The notes beneath the pieces are model-generated. The model was given only the letters and a program-made list of their open reading frames with translations. It ran no database searches and was not told the origin of the DNA. The translations under genes were made by a program, and so were the position numbers. From the NCBI GenBank assembly GCA_011032825.1, contig JAADJZ010000004.1:496001-560000 (forward strand): 64,000 nt of DNA, given 5' to 3'. Below are positions 24,015-36,044 of this stretch, one piece after another (the first letter of the stretch is position 1; each line of letters begins with the position of its first letter). The DNA comes from Massariosphaeria phaeospora (taxonomy: Eukaryota; Ascomycota; Dothideomycetes; Pleosporales).

Positions 24015-25577
24015 CTATCGTTTGATGATTGTGACTGGCCACAGGTAAGTTATGACGCCTCCACTAGAGGCCGCCATCTCGGGAATCGGACTCACTAATA
24101 TCTTCGTCGGCGAGCTCGTGGCCTAGGCCTACGCGCTGCGGTTGATGTTTTACAGACTTGCCATACACGATAGCCTGCTTGAACTCCTCTACGATCGTCT
24201 TGTGGATCGAATGGCACTGCCGTCATATTAGCGAATATTGCCCAGCTTCCTACGATCAACCCACGAAATCTTCGACCGTACAGGCCGTGGACCTCAGCAC
24301 GACTGGCGCCGAATAGTCAGGCATCCTTCCCTTTGGTTTCGTGTAGACTCGGACGAGTTTAAGCTTGTCCCACATCATTTCTAGCAACTCGTCAACATTC
24401 CAGCCGTGCTCTGAGCTGATAGGACAGGCGTTTGGAATTCGATATAACAAGTCCAGCTCCTCTATTGAGATGGCGTCGATCTTGTTCAGAGCGTAAATCA
24501 CAGGGATGTAGCTTCGGCCCTTCGCTTCCAGGATATCGATCAAGTCATCGATAGTGGCATCGCAGCGGATGGCGACGTCTGCATTCGCGATGCGGTACTC
24601 GCTTAATACGGCCTTGATTTCGCCGTGGTCGATGTGTGTCAGCGGGACTGTCGCGGTAATGTTGATACCTCCCTTGTCTTTCTTCTTGAATACAATATTA
24701 GGCGGACTCTTGTTGATTCGTATTCCAAAGCCCTCTAATTCTTGTTCGATCACGCGTTTATCGGTAAGTGGCTTATTCACGTCGAGAACAATGAAGATTA
24801 GATGGCACGTCTTCGCGACCGCAATAACCTGTCGACCTCGACCTTTGCCGTCTTTTGCACCTTGGATGATACCCGGCAGATCTAGAATCTGGATTTTGGC
24901 ACCATTATAAACGACTTGGCCGGGAACAGTTGTGAGCTGCAGTGTTGTCAGTCGTGCAACAACCCAGAAAAGTCTGGCCATAGTACCGTTGTGAACTCAT
25001 ATGCCGCGGCTAAATGAAGATTAGTTAGATTTTCCTACACTGAGAGAGGTGACAGACCTTCGGAGTGTTGCCCAGTTAGCCGGCTCATGAGTGTACTTTT
25101 CCCTACCGAGGGGAAACCTATAAAGCCGCTTATTTTGTCAGATCAGGAGCCCTCGCGGAAGGTGGAGGACATACACGCTGGCAACACCAGTTCTGGCCAC
25201 ATCAAAGCCGACTACGTCTTGTTAAACCTTAGTCTGGCAGCTGTGAGGATGTTCCATACCACCGGCGCCACCACCACTGGACGAGGGCGTGAGCAATTCC
25301 CTCTTCAGCTTGGCGAGCTTTGCTTTCAATTGTCCTATTCTCGTATGAGCACCGAACCAAGGCTATCTGAGGTGCGTCGAAGTACCAAGATGGAAAGAGG
25401 TCGCTTTGTTTTTTTGAGTCTTAGCCATCTAATCGGCGCGTAAGCAAGTGGGCATCCGAGGGCATGGCAATCGCGTACTTCGGCCTCGATGTCTTTGATC
25501 TATCCCGCAAAAGATATTAGCACCGTTCGACTCAATACCAGATCTGCATTGCTTGCCTTGTCCACTGTAGTAGCCAT
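24015..25577 (-). CDS. RBG1: DRG1/Rbg1-family GTP-binding protein
   Basis: DRG1/Rbg1 is a conserved translation-associated GTPase of the Obg superfamily. The gene has ten exons: 25577-25557, 25499-25479, 25428-25386, 25334-25260, 25211-25175, 25128-25058, 25009-24987, 24936-24265, 24216-24096 and 24034-24015. They sum to 1104 nt, 367 aa, the usual DRG1 length. Joining them gives an uninterrupted protein: [20 protein letters not shown] near the N-terminus, P-loop GFPSVGKST (exon 6), EFTTLTTVPG (switch region), [18 protein letters not shown] (G3), ALNKID (G4), and a C-terminal TGS domain with [20 protein letters not shown]. Intron 1 has a GC donor (AAG|GCAAGC); the other eight are GT..AG, 46-61 bp. 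The largest uninterrupted frame covers only exon 8, so single-frame calling would miss a third of the protein. Confidence 0.93.
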
Positions 25578-26053
25578 GTTGACGTATGAGACGGATAGAG
25601 CCGGATTGGCTGTATGGTGTTGAGGTGCGTCGTCGCGTTCGAGGTCGCCAAAATTTGAGGTTGAGGCTGCTGGAGCAGAATGACGGAGGGGCATCGGACC
25701 GGCGAATGTTTTGGCCGCGACCGGAACCCCCGAACCCCGATCCGACGCTAACCGCGCGCTGTCTCGTACCGACACCTGCTCGCTCAATTTCAATCACCAT
25801 GAACGGACTCCAAGTTGTGCTTGATTGGACAACAGTTGCACAAAGGATCCTCTTACATAACAGGACAGTTCAGCTGCCAACAAGATCCGCTTGCTAGGGA
25901 GACAATACAAAGGGACACTACTTCTTCTCCACAAGTCTCTGCCGTTCTTTACAAAAGAAGTTTGGCTTTTCTGTTAACTATACAATCTACTCTGAGCGTC
26001 ATCTGTATGATACTCAATATTCCGTCCAACACCGTCACTCATCCCTATTCACT

Positions 26054-26955
26054 ATGCCCAGTATCACGCATGAGCGAGAAGACAAGTTCCAGAGCCTCGT
26101 GCAGTCGATCATCGAGAAACTTGGACCCAGCTCCGGCATTGACTCCGATGATGTGGATCCCAAAGACTTGCAGACGTTGATGGAAGCGTACGAGTCGGAT
26201 GAGTCGGAGTGGGAGAAATACTTCTTTCCAGCGTCCAACATGAGCTATACCCGGAATCTGGTGCATAAGGGCAACGGCAAATGCAACCTCGTATATTCAC
26301 TCATGTGATCTAGAGATGGACATGTCGCTAATCTAGAATAGCTCATCTTGGTCTGGTCGCCTGGAAAGGGGAGTCCAGTACATGAGTAGGTCGTCTCCGT
26401 TCCTTTTTATGTTACCGGATGTATATCAGTGGAGGGCGATTGTATATGACATACCGATCGTTTGATTCATCGAGTTACGCGACATCCGGGTGGATCGGAT
26501 ACAACAAGCCTTCCTTTATGTCGAGTGAGCTGTGCTAATATCAGACAGCCACGCAAACGCTCACTGCATAATGAAAATCCTCAAAGGCCGACTTACCGAA
26601 ACCCGCTATGCCTGGCCAACTGTCCATCTCAACAACGACGACCAGCAACCACTCAATGCCACAGGAGAAACAGTGTACAAGTCCAATGAGGTCACATACA
26701 TGTCCGATAAACTAGGATTGCACCGAATTTCGAACGCGGATTCGACGGAGTATGCCGTGTCTTTGCATTGTAAGTCTAGCCACACTCTACACCACTCTAT
26801 TAGCGAGCTGTTCTTGACTGGAACCAGTATACACTCCACCGAATGCCGCAGTATATGGCTGCCATGTCTTCGATGAGCGGACCGGAGACTCGAAGCATAT
26901 CAGAAAATGCACCGTTTACTCCGAGTACGGGCAAGAGAAACGAGAAAGAGTCTGA
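26054..26955 (+). CDS. CDO1: Cysteine dioxygenase
   Basis: Mononuclear iron enzyme that oxidises L-cysteine to cysteine sulfinate in the cytosol, the entry to cysteine catabolism. Four exons: 26054-26290, 26342-26385, 26549-26769 and 26828-26955 (630 nt, 209 aa). Introns are 51, 163 and 58 bp. The cupin iron ligands are His93 and His95 in HDHANAHC, with the third His in LGLHRISN. Cys100 matches the Cys that crosslinks to Tyr in mammalian enzymes, and the Ser-x-His-x-Tyr motif is in VSLHLYTPP. A C-terminal [11 protein letters not shown] follows. All catalytic residues are present, so I expect it to be active. The second intron is long but ends in a good CTAAT..CAG. Confidence 0.94.
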
Positions 26956-28249
26956 CCGGCCATCGCTACTCTCTAGTCTATCAACAGTTACGATGAAGCG
27001 TTACGATCAGCGGTTGCATGCACCTATTCTTCTCATGTGGTGGTGGGTATGAACAAGACGGTTCTTATATTCATCGCTATCGGAGTGGCAGGTCTCTATC
27101 CTCTTGAGAACAGTCGCGATACTACTGTGGTTGCTTCCTAATCATAGGAGCATGACTTGGAGTTGTTTCAGTAGCCAAAAATCCAGCGACTCTCAATTGT
27201 TCTGATCCTGTGCTATTTGTCACTAACTCTTCTGTTATGTTGACCAAATAGTGCAGGTCCAAATGTGTTCTTACCGCCCGAGGCCCTCACGATCCATACA
27301 CAACGTGCAGTTGTTTCGTATTGGGACAAGAAAAGGGTCCAACCCCTTGAGCCGATCTGGACTCTGGGCTGTGGACCCTGGATTTTGGACGCTGAGCTTT
27401 AGCTTTGATGAGTTCAGAGCGGTGTCGAATAGACAGTACGATGCCCGCAAGTTAGACTGGATCAACACAGCTCTTCTCATCCCAAAACTGTGCGTAAAGA
27501 TGTATGCGATAAATTTGTCAGGCACAATCCGCTTATCACTAAACATAGCTTTTGAAAGAAGTTATTCAACGTATAATAAATGCAAACAGCTCAAGACCTA
27601 ACGAAGGTGTCGCGTCTCTTACGGAAACATAATCTCTGGAACTAAGAAGATGGATCCGTACGCCTCTAGAAGGATTATCTAATGTAGGAATATAATAATA
27701 GAAAGCTACAGTTCTGTATATAGCGTCAACTTAATTGTACAAGATACAAGACAATAGATAGTACTCTAGTTAAAGAGTTATATCTAGTGTATTCAGCCTT
27801 AGTTCCGGGGACCCTGTTTCCGCAAGAGTCGCGTGTACTTCCCTCAATGGAGAATAGGAAAGTGGTGGTACCGGAGGCGGTGAAACTGGACAGCGGAATG
27901 CAGGGTCCTGCCAGTGCCACCTGGGTTCCATAGACGTGGATCGAGGACCAGGGAGAGCTTAGTCTCGTCTTGTCATCTCGAGACGTCGAAATTGAAAACC
28001 TCCGGCTCTGTGAAAGCACAAACACGCAGACCCCACCACAGGAAATCGAGAGCCGCTGGAAACGATGAGGTTGTACTCGGTAGGAGCATCAAAGTGCCGC
28101 GTCATCAGCGCTGTCTAGCGTCAGCCCTGCCAAGGCCAGCCGCGCTCCTTCCGCAGGCTGATCGACCAGCCGGTCCATCCCCAGCCGGGCCACAACCCTC
28201 GTAGCACTTCCAATGCCCACCGACGAGCGCTGACACTCCCTCTGCTCCA
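26956..28249. other. Intergenic with an inverted-repeat element
   Basis: No supported gene. Short frames at 27251-27601 and 27271-27546 overlap on opposite strands and show no domain. A family-2 MITE-like element occupies 27611-27834. The sequence becomes GC-rich from about 28.0 kb toward the GT90 start codon. Confidence 0.5.
27611..27834 (+). mobile_element. MITE-like element, family 2, full copy
   Basis: About 224 bp with terminal inverted repeats of roughly 36 bp. The left end reads CGCGTCTCTTACGGAAAC ... GGAACTAAG and the right end CTTAGTTCC ... GTTTCCGCAAGAGTCGCG. The interior is AT-rich and non-coding. A second, truncated and inverted copy is at 56235-56390. The target-site duplication is not clear. 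Confidence 0.75.
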
Positions 28250-31200
28250 ATGCACCCGGCCGTCTCCTTGCTCGCCGAGAATGCGTTCCGATACCAGCAC
28301 CTCTTCGCCCCGGTCCTGTTCCTCGTCGTCGCAGCCGTCGCAAGCGTCCACGGCCCGGTCCAGCACTCGCTGCTCGTGGCTTCCGTCTCATGGGCGATAA
28401 TATGGATACCCACCGTGGTCCGCACGAGACCGTGGTCGAGGGACGGGAGCAGAAGCCGGAAAACGGCCAGTTGGCTCGCAGGCGGGTTTCTGGCCCTGGC
28501 CCAGCTTTGTGACCGCGCCGCATGCGATAAGGAGGGGAGCTGGTCGTTGAAAGTATGTCCGGATACGTCTGGAGGTTTTGAGGAAGTAACCAGGCTGACT
28601 TGCCCTAGGCCTTTCTCCCGCTCTTTGCGGTCCTGATCTCGGAGAACGATTTTTTCGCAAGACCCGTCGCCGCCTCGGCCCACCTGCCCCTCGACGACTC
28701 CCCGGCCGACGATGCTCCGGACTCGAAATCGCCTGCCCGGCCGTTCGCTTTGCTGGTGATTGCTATTGCAGCTGCGGCAGCGGTGCTTGCCTCTCGGTTC
28801 AACACGTCTCCAACTAGCGCACTTGGCGTCAGTAGCGTTATATTCGCGGCTACGGGCTTAGTGTTTTTCGAGAGTGCTCTCAGGACATCGCCAGATGACG
28901 GCGACTCCGGGAAGCGCGGCCTCATGTCTGCGAATGGGACATTCAAGCGGCGGACCACGAATAGGGGCGCCCAGAAGGAGCAACAACTTGCTTCACTGCG
29001 AGACGTTGCTCTTGTCATGGCCATAATATGCGGCATCGGAGCTTTCTGGATAGAGCCGAGAATCGCCCCGAATGCTATAACTTGGGAGCCACTGTATAGA
29101 GAGCTGGATGGCGATTGGAAGACCATGCATTACCACCAGACAGTACGGCAGGTACTGCTGATGATCTGTATAAATGTCCTCACTAATGTTTCTTTGTTCG
29201 TTGTGGTAAGTGGTCTAATTCTCTTGCTTCCTCAACGTATACCACTATTACGAAGGCATTAGACGCTTTCCGCTGCCATCCCGATGCATTGGCAAGTATT
29301 GGACTTGGCCAAACTTCGGATGGTGGGTCTACTTTCCTTCAATGCCTCCATTGGACCTCAGGAGCCGCGGATACCAGACTTGATTCCAAAACGCTGACGT
29401 AACCAACCGCAGCTTCTTCAGCAAGGCGCTGTACATATCTCGTTCTTGTCCACATTTTCGTATCTATGCGCTAGCTTGAATCTAGCGACTTCCTTCTCTG
29501 GTATATGGTTTGCTATCATATACGGATCAGCTGCACTTCTATTCTTGTTCAGCTCCGCCTTTTCAACTGTCGATACTCGCTTTTCAACTCGATTTAGACG
29601 CATATTTGTCGGTATCGCTGCGCTCTCATTCGGCCTCTTGTTTCTTCGATATGTCTCCGGCGCAGGCATGCCTATTTTCACGACTCATGGCCCTATCACG
29701 TTTGATGTGATTTCACCGGAGCGCCCACTTGCTCCTACTCCAATCGACCTGACGAAGGGACATCCGGCCGCCCAGTTGATCAATTCTGCGGAAAAGGAGT
29801 TCCAAGATATGGTCAACCGACAGTCCAAATCTCTAGGAGAGGCTGTTCAGGAGTATCGCCGCCGAAATGGCGTTGCCCCGCCGCCACACTTCGACGAATG
29901 GTACAAATTTGCGGCGCGCAACGGTGTAGTTTTGATCGATGAGTTTGACACGATAAATCAGTCTCTACTTCCTTTTTGGGCTGTCAATCCCTCAACGATC
30001 AGAAATCGTATAAAAGCTGCCCTGGGCCACGAGGACAGTGCACTGATGGGACTCATGATAAGGAACGGTAACGTCGTAAACATCAACAATGTTGGCCCAG
30101 AGTGGCAGCAGCAAGCCACAACCGGAATGATGAAGCAGTTCATACAGTACCTGCCGGACATGGATTTGGGCTTCAATATCCACGACGAACCGCGTGTGGT
30201 GGTCCCGAACGCACAACTATCTGCCATGGTAGCCAAAGCTCAGGACAAAGCCATCCCAGCAGCGATGAAGAACCAGTCCCCCCGGAACTCCTTTTCAGCA
30301 AGGCCGTCAGACATGAACGATGGCAAGCGGTTTGAGGAGGCAAAGACAAGCCGCTTCAACAGATTCGCCCATCAGCAGACTTGGACGCATGCCCGACTAT
30401 CTTGCCCTGCCGACAGCCAGGCCAGCCAATTCGAAGACGTCGTCGCCGACAACCTTACTACATATGCTACCGGCCCCCTCAACCACGTCTACAACCAAAC
30501 CGCCTTCTCCGACATCTGCAACTCGCCGTCGCTGTCCTCGCGCTTCGGCTTCTTCGAGCGCCCCAACGCCTTCAGCATCATCCACGAACTCACCCCCGTC
30601 TTCTCGCAGTCTAAGATCTCCAGTTTCCAGGACATCCTGTACCCCAGCCCGTGGTACTGGTTCGGCAAAGTCGCCTACGATGCCGACCACGACACCACCT
30701 GGGAGAACAAAACCAACAGTCTATACTGGCGCGGCTCCACAACCGGAGGCTTCAGCCGCAACGGCGGCTGGCGCCGCCAACACCGCCAGCACATCGTGCG
30801 GCGCCTCAACGCCCTCGAAAACACCAACATCCTCACCCCGTCCGCCCCGCCCCCCTCCTACGCCCTCTCCTCCACGCCCCGCAAATCGCTCGCCCACCTC
30901 ATCGACGTCAAGTTCTCCCACGTCGGGCAATGCGACCCGGGCGACTGCGCCGCGCAAAAGGAATTCTTCGACGTTGTCGAGCGCGTCGACGGCCAGGACG
31001 CCTGGTACTTCAAGCACCTGCTCGACATGGACGGGAATGCGTTTAGCGGCCGCTTCTATGCGTTTTTGCGGAGTCGCAGCCTCACGTTCAAGATGGCGCT
31101 GTTTCGTGAGTGGCATGCGGAGTGGCTGCGCCCGTGGGTGCATTTTGTGCCGTTGACGCTGGGGGGCGACGAGCATTTGGATTTGGTGGCGTGGTTTGGG

Positions 31201-31596
31201 GGCGTGGATGGGAATGAAGAGAGTGGTGGTGGTGGGGGTAAGGAGGAGGAGAAGCGCGGCGAGAAAGGGGAGCTCCCGAAGGCGAAGACGAATGCAAAGA
31301 CGGACGCGAAGACGGACGCGGAAACGAAAGCGAAAGGCGGAAACGGCGCCTCCCTCGGCGAGACCAAGGCGCGCGACATGGCGCAGCGCAGCACAGAGTG
31401 GGCGGCCAAGGTGCTGCGCAACGTCGATTTTGAAGTCTGGTTTTTCCGGCTGCTGCTAGAGTGAGTTTTTTGCGCCCCCCCTTCCCCCTTTTCCCCAAAT
31501 CCTCTGTATGATATCTCCGGCTAACAGATAGCGCCATGTAGATACGGCCGCGTCATCGATGACGACCGCGATAAGATTGGGTATGCGGGACCTTGA
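28250..31596 (+). CDS. GT90 (CAP10-like) membrane glycosyltransferase
   Basis: CAP10/CAP64-type glycosyltransferases of family GT90 act in the secretory pathway on cell-wall or capsular glycans; beta-xylosyl transfer is known for some relatives. Five exons: 28250-28552, 28609-29205, 29263-29322, 29413-31460 and 31542-31596 (3063 nt, 1020 aa). Exon 3 is only 20 codons; it was chosen because donor, acceptor and phase keep the frame (LAKLRM/LLQQGAVHIS). The N-terminal ~400 residues contain several hydrophobic spans (FAPVLFLVVAAVAS, FALLVIAIAAAAAVLASRF, VLLMICINVLTNVSLFVV, IWFAIIYGSAALLFLFSSAF, RIFVGIAALSFGLLFL). The catalytic part follows, with EWYKFAARNGV, FHELTPVFSQ-like IIHELTPVFS, DILYPSPWYWF, SLYWRGSTTGG and FSGRFYAFLRSRSLTFKM. 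A Lys/Glu-rich low-complexity insert (GGGGGKEEEKRGEKGE) precedes the end. The start is the first ATG of the open frame. Confidence 0.87.
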
Positions 31597-32339
31597 TGAG
31601 ATACATGGGTGCGTTGCGTTGAGAACTAGGTGTAGATAAATGAGTGGTGGTGGCGTTGGCGTTGGAGTAGTGAGGATTGGATATTTTGGTCGGTGGGTGT
31701 GCGTTTGGGGTTGGGGTTGAGGCTTGGGGTTGGGACTGGTTTGGATGAAAGAAAGAAAGTGTTGATATGGGCGGGGATGTGGATGTTGATGTTGTTGATA
31801 TTGCTATTGCTATTTTTATCGTTTTCTTCAGTCGATAAAATAGACGGGTAGAGAAGAGAAGAGAAGAGTAGAGTAAAGTAGATGGAGTACATATAGATTT
31901 TGTCTTTGTCTTTGTCTTGGGCATGACAGTTGAGTTGAGTTTTGCAGGGTACGAGACAGACAGACAGATACACAGACAGACTCACTCCGGAAATGAATGC
32001 CACGGGCGCCAGGGAGACAGGCAGGCAGACGATGCTTGATCACTATCGAATCATAGCGCTATTCGGCCCGCCTCCTCCCTCTCTTCCTTCTACTGCGTCC
32101 TGCCCCCCCTTATCCCGTCACCCAAGCAAAGCAAAACAGAAGAACCATCAGGACGCTCTATCGACACCCACGCAGCCAAGGAGACCAGCCGAGCCGAGCT
32201 GCCAGTTCAATTCTGTTCCGTTCCGTTCAATATCATTCCGGCAAAACAACACAACAAAACATTCAGCCATGCAAGATAATGATGATAGATAGATATCGTA
32301 TATGCAAACAGCACTACTAGTACGTACTCCCTCCCCCCA
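31597..32339. other. Convergent 3' region with simple repeats
   Basis: Lies between the stop codons of the GT90 (+) and Vid24-like (-) genes. It holds short low-complexity tracts (GATGTTGATGTTGTTGATAT; AGAGAAGAGAAGAGTAGAGT; ACAGACAGACAGATACACAG) and no supported gene. Confidence 0.7.
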
Positions 32340-34519
32340 TCACCGAAACTCCCACGCAGGAAAAACACCCCCCCTCACCGAATCTAGCTTCAAGCACTGA
32401 TACGGACTACTCTGCGGATCATAGTACAAGCCCTCGAGCTTGCCGTCGCAGCGCCGCAAACACACGTAGTAGAAGCCTGAAATCGTGAGGCCGCAGCCGG
32501 AGTCGTCGAAGCTGCTGTGCTCGGCGTCGGGGTGCGTGGCGCTGCTGTTCGTGGTGGTAGTCGTAGTGGTGGTAGTCGTGGAGGTGGGAGTGGAGAGCCA
32601 GTGGGTGGTGCTGCGGTCGGGCCTGTGGTTTTCGCGCGAGGAGGGGAAGGACTCCGGCGGGGAGAAGGACGAGGTGGATGTAGATGACGGAGGCAGCACG
32701 GGGTCAGCGGTGCTGCGGTTCAGACTCTTGACGAAGCACTGCTCTTTCCAACGCATGAGGACCCAGTCTTGCGCCAGCACCTCATTAAACCAGCGGCGGC
32801 TAGTGAGGTTGCGAGCGAGTTCGTCGTCGGAGTATTTCTGGAAGGGCGGCAGTTTGCGCCAGTACGTAGCGTCGGTGGCGGAATCCGAGCTCCACGACTC
32901 GGTGAGCAGCGTGTGCGTGTTGAAGTCGAGGATCTGGCCTTCGAGATACGTGGTGATGGACGAGGTGCGCGTGTAGGCGGGCGAGGCGGCGCCGTCGAGG
33001 GACGAGCTGAGGAGCGACTGGTGCGAGTGCGGGTGCGAGGGCACGTTGTAGGCTTCCATGGTTGCGGAGAGAGTCATCTTGCTGTAGTCTACCGCGTGGA
33101 TGGTGACCTTTACGGGCCAGCGGTCCTGCTGCGGGGAGTGCGATGTTACAATCTCAGGTGGGGAGAGATGGGTGGTTCGGCGGCTTGCGGAGGTGTAGTT
33201 GTGGCTCAGCCAGGGCCGGGCCGGCGGTTCGAAGAGGGACCCAGTCGCGGCTTCGTGCAACCGGGAGCGGTGACTGGAGGTTGGACGTACGGCCGTGACG
33301 GTCGAGGTCACACTGGTGGCATGCTGGCATCCGGACAGTACGGCGCCCGGCGCTAGCCACGACGTCTCAGCCGGCGGAGGAAGGGTGCCGCTGTCCAGCA
33401 CAAAATCGGAGTGGTCATCGCAGAAGAAGTCCTTGCTCAGGAAGCCCGTATCGAGGAGGTGGCCCAGACTATCGTCCACGCTGTTCGAGTAGCGTATCCG
33501 CGACAGGTACTTTATCGTTTCTTCGAGCATGGGAGACGACGTCGGCGGCGTGCTCGAAGTGCGCTCAGCATAGCTACGCCGGTACGAATCCACTCTCGCC
33601 AGCATCTCGCGGTCGCGGTCCCGCTCCAGCGACGTACGCCGCTCCGAGACGCGCTGCATGGTCGCCGCGGCCGGGCGTGTGCCTTCGCCCACATGGCGGT
33701 CGCGCGACTCGCTGTGGTGGGAGGGCCGCGGGGCCGCGTCTCTGTCCGAGCCGTAGCGCTGCATCATGTCGCGCGTGCGGGCAGAGAAGCGCGGGTGTCG
33801 CCGTACGGACTGCAGGATGGCCGCCGACCGCAGCGAGCTGTCGGTCGAGTGTGACGGCTGATTTGAGTTCAGCAGCCGCGACGAGTTGGCGCGGGTGCGG
33901 GTGTCGCGCTCGCTGTCCAGCTGCGTCCGGCCCAGCATGCGCAGGATCTCGGGGTGCGTGTTCGGCTGCTCGCGGCGCAGCTCGGTGAGGATCTCGTCCA
34001 GCTCGTCCTCGTCGGCCTCGTCGTTGGCGGGCGACCAGTCGTACAGGTTGTTCTGGCTGGGGACGCGGTCGCTGTAGGCGGCGGGAGCGTCGTCGTTACG
34101 GCTGAGCCTGTTCATCACTCGGCGCAGGCGGTCCCGCTGGTCCAGCTGGTCCCGCTGCCGCTCCAGCATCCGCAGGCGGTCGCGCGACCGTTCGACTCGC
34201 CACTCCTCGTGGTTCTGGACCCGGCGCAGGTAGCGCAGGCTCGCCTCGTCCGCGTCGTCTTCGGCCTGGGTGGTGAGCGTGGCGGCGAGGTTCAGCACGT
34301 CCTGGTTGACCGGGCTCTCCAACTGACGCAGGGCCGAGAGATATGACGGCGGGGTGCCAGTGCGAGCGGCGGGGACCTGTGGCCACGGCGCCGTTAGCAT
34401 TCACGTCGGCAAACACGGCGGAGCTGTCCACAGCTTCACAGCGCCGGCACAGAGCGCGGCGGCCGGGCGAGGGGACATACCGCGGGCGGGCTCGGAGTGC
34501 GCGAGTTGACGGGCGGCAT
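32340..34519 (-). CDS. Vid24/Gid4-family protein with long N-terminal extension
   Basis: Gid4/Vid24 proteins are substrate receptors of the GID/CTLH ubiquitin ligase, recognising N-terminal degrons of gluconeogenic enzymes. Two exons: 34519-34481 and 34376-32340 (2076 nt, 691 aa), with a 104 bp intron (GTATGT..CACAG) that adds MPPVNSRTPSPPA to the N-terminus. Residues about 60-330 are Arg/Asp/Ser-rich with a predicted coiled segment (RRVQNHEEWRVERSRDRLRM). The beta-barrel begins near WPVKVTIHAVDYSKMTLSAT and includes TTYLEGQILDFNTHTLLTES, FQKYSDDELARNL, DWVLMRWKEQCFV, and ISGFYYVCLRRCDGKLEGLY with YDPQSSPYQCLKL. These match the Vid24 domain. The extended form suggests the larger filamentous-fungal paralogue group and not Gid4 itself, so the substrate is unknown. 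A Thr run (TTTTTTTT) interrupts the domain. Confidence 0.83.
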
Positions 34520-34640
34520 GGCGGATGACGGGGTTCGCCGTCGCGGCTATATCGCAGAGGCAGAGGCAGAGGCAAACACGGGCGCTGGCAGCATGGCTGA
34601 GAAGCAGCCGTGGAGATAGATGGGCGGACGGGCGGACGAG

Positions 34641-34674
34641 GCAGTGGCAGTGGCAGTGGCAGTGGCAGTGGCAG
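34641..34674 (+). repeat. GGCAGT hexamer microsatellite
   Basis: Five to six tandem copies of GCAGTG/GGCAGT in the presumed 5' leader or promoter of the Vid24-like gene. Confidence 0.85.
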
Positions 34675-36044
34675 GCAACAGTCGGTCGGCAGGTGAAGGT
34701 GAGGTTGCAGCAAAACAAAGGCGCGACGAGGCCGGATGAGAGAGAGAGGAGCGAGAGCGAAGGCAGCGACGCGGGCTTTGTCACCGCTTTCCGCCCTGTC
34801 TCGTCTCCGCTCCGCCCGCCCCAAGCCCCGGATTGAAACAGGCCCCACGACGTATATGGGATGTGCAACCATCGCAGCACCCCCCATGCTTCACTCTTCC
34901 CCATACGCCGCGGTGCTACACTATTTATGTGGGAGGCGTCGTGCAGTGCCATTGGCCATCCCGACCGTTTGGCTGCACCCAGACCCAGCTCCGCAGAGCC
35001 GCGACGGCAGCGTCCAAGCGCACAAACACCACATCTACCGAGAGCAGCAGTACCACCGCCAAGCCGCACCCGGCCAGCATCACATGCAAACGAGACACCT
35101 AACCGTGAAGCAGCATGTTGCAATTGTTCAAGTTTCGTTTTTTATTAGATTTAACTGCTTATAGGAGAAGCAAGCTTCTGGTCCAGCATCTTTCCACTCC
35201 GCTAGGGAGTGCTTCGACCGGAGCCCAGTCCGGAAGAAAGTAGGAGATGACCCTACAGTCCCTGTGCGCCAGCCTCTCGATGCAGCTGCAGAAGAGAAAA
35301 GCCCTCGAGTGTGTCGGGATGCGGGCCTCCGCAAGCAGAGGACCGCACTCCCAAAACCCAGAACCGCCGCGGGCGGAACCTTGTCGCCACTCAGGGCCTT
35401 CTCCTCCACCGCCGAACGATCCGCCTTGTGCGCAAGGACGCTGATAACACGAGCATCGCAGATGCAGGTGTGACTTTTGCCGCCGCCTCGCAGCCTGTCC
35501 TGCTGGCACTCGATGCCAGTCTGCGGAGGCGTGAACATAACTGCGTCCCATCATGAGTGGCATGCCAAAGCTCAATCAAGAGATGCCAGCCGTGTCCAGA
35601 AACGACATTAAACAAAACCAACCGAGTGTGCCTGCCTCGTAGCCGTGAGGCTGTATCCGTCTTTCTTTAAATGCCCGACATGCAAACCTCCCAGAGATGC
35701 AAAAAAAGAAAGACCTGGTCCGGCCGCTGGATGCCACAGCCACATAGGAAACAAAAAATCAGACGCTCGCTAAAAAACAGACAGAGACTAAACGGGATAT
35801 CCAAGGAAAAGTTTGTACGAGAGAAGAGAGTAGAAAAGTCGCAAGATGTCGTGAAACGCCGTGCCCAATGCCGGGTGGGTTGTACTCGTACACACTTCAT
35901 ACACATCGCATTCCGTCTAGTGTCGGCGTCGCAAGGTTGTGCGTATCAACCGCGGTGCTAGAGTGGAGCAGGAAAGGTGACTGGCCAGGTCCGCGCTTCC
36001 CGGGTATCGACAGAGAACAGCTACCACAGTCTGACGGGACTCGT
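34675..36044. other. Intergenic, no supported gene
   Basis: Upstream flank of the Vid24-like gene and downstream flank of the gene at 36045-37091. Frames here (up to 142 codons) are overlapping and without domains. The stretch 34.75-35.2 kb has GC-rich promoter-like sequence. Confidence 0.5.

Noticed and set aside
26054..26955. Cysteine dioxygenase as a member of the 42-47 kb sulfur cluster
   Set aside because: About 16 kb and several unrelated genes lie between; shared sulfur chemistry alone is not evidence of linkage.
31088..31537. Minus-strand frames opposite the GT90 gene
   Set aside because: Shadow of the GT90 coding strand; Ser/Pro/Arg composition only.
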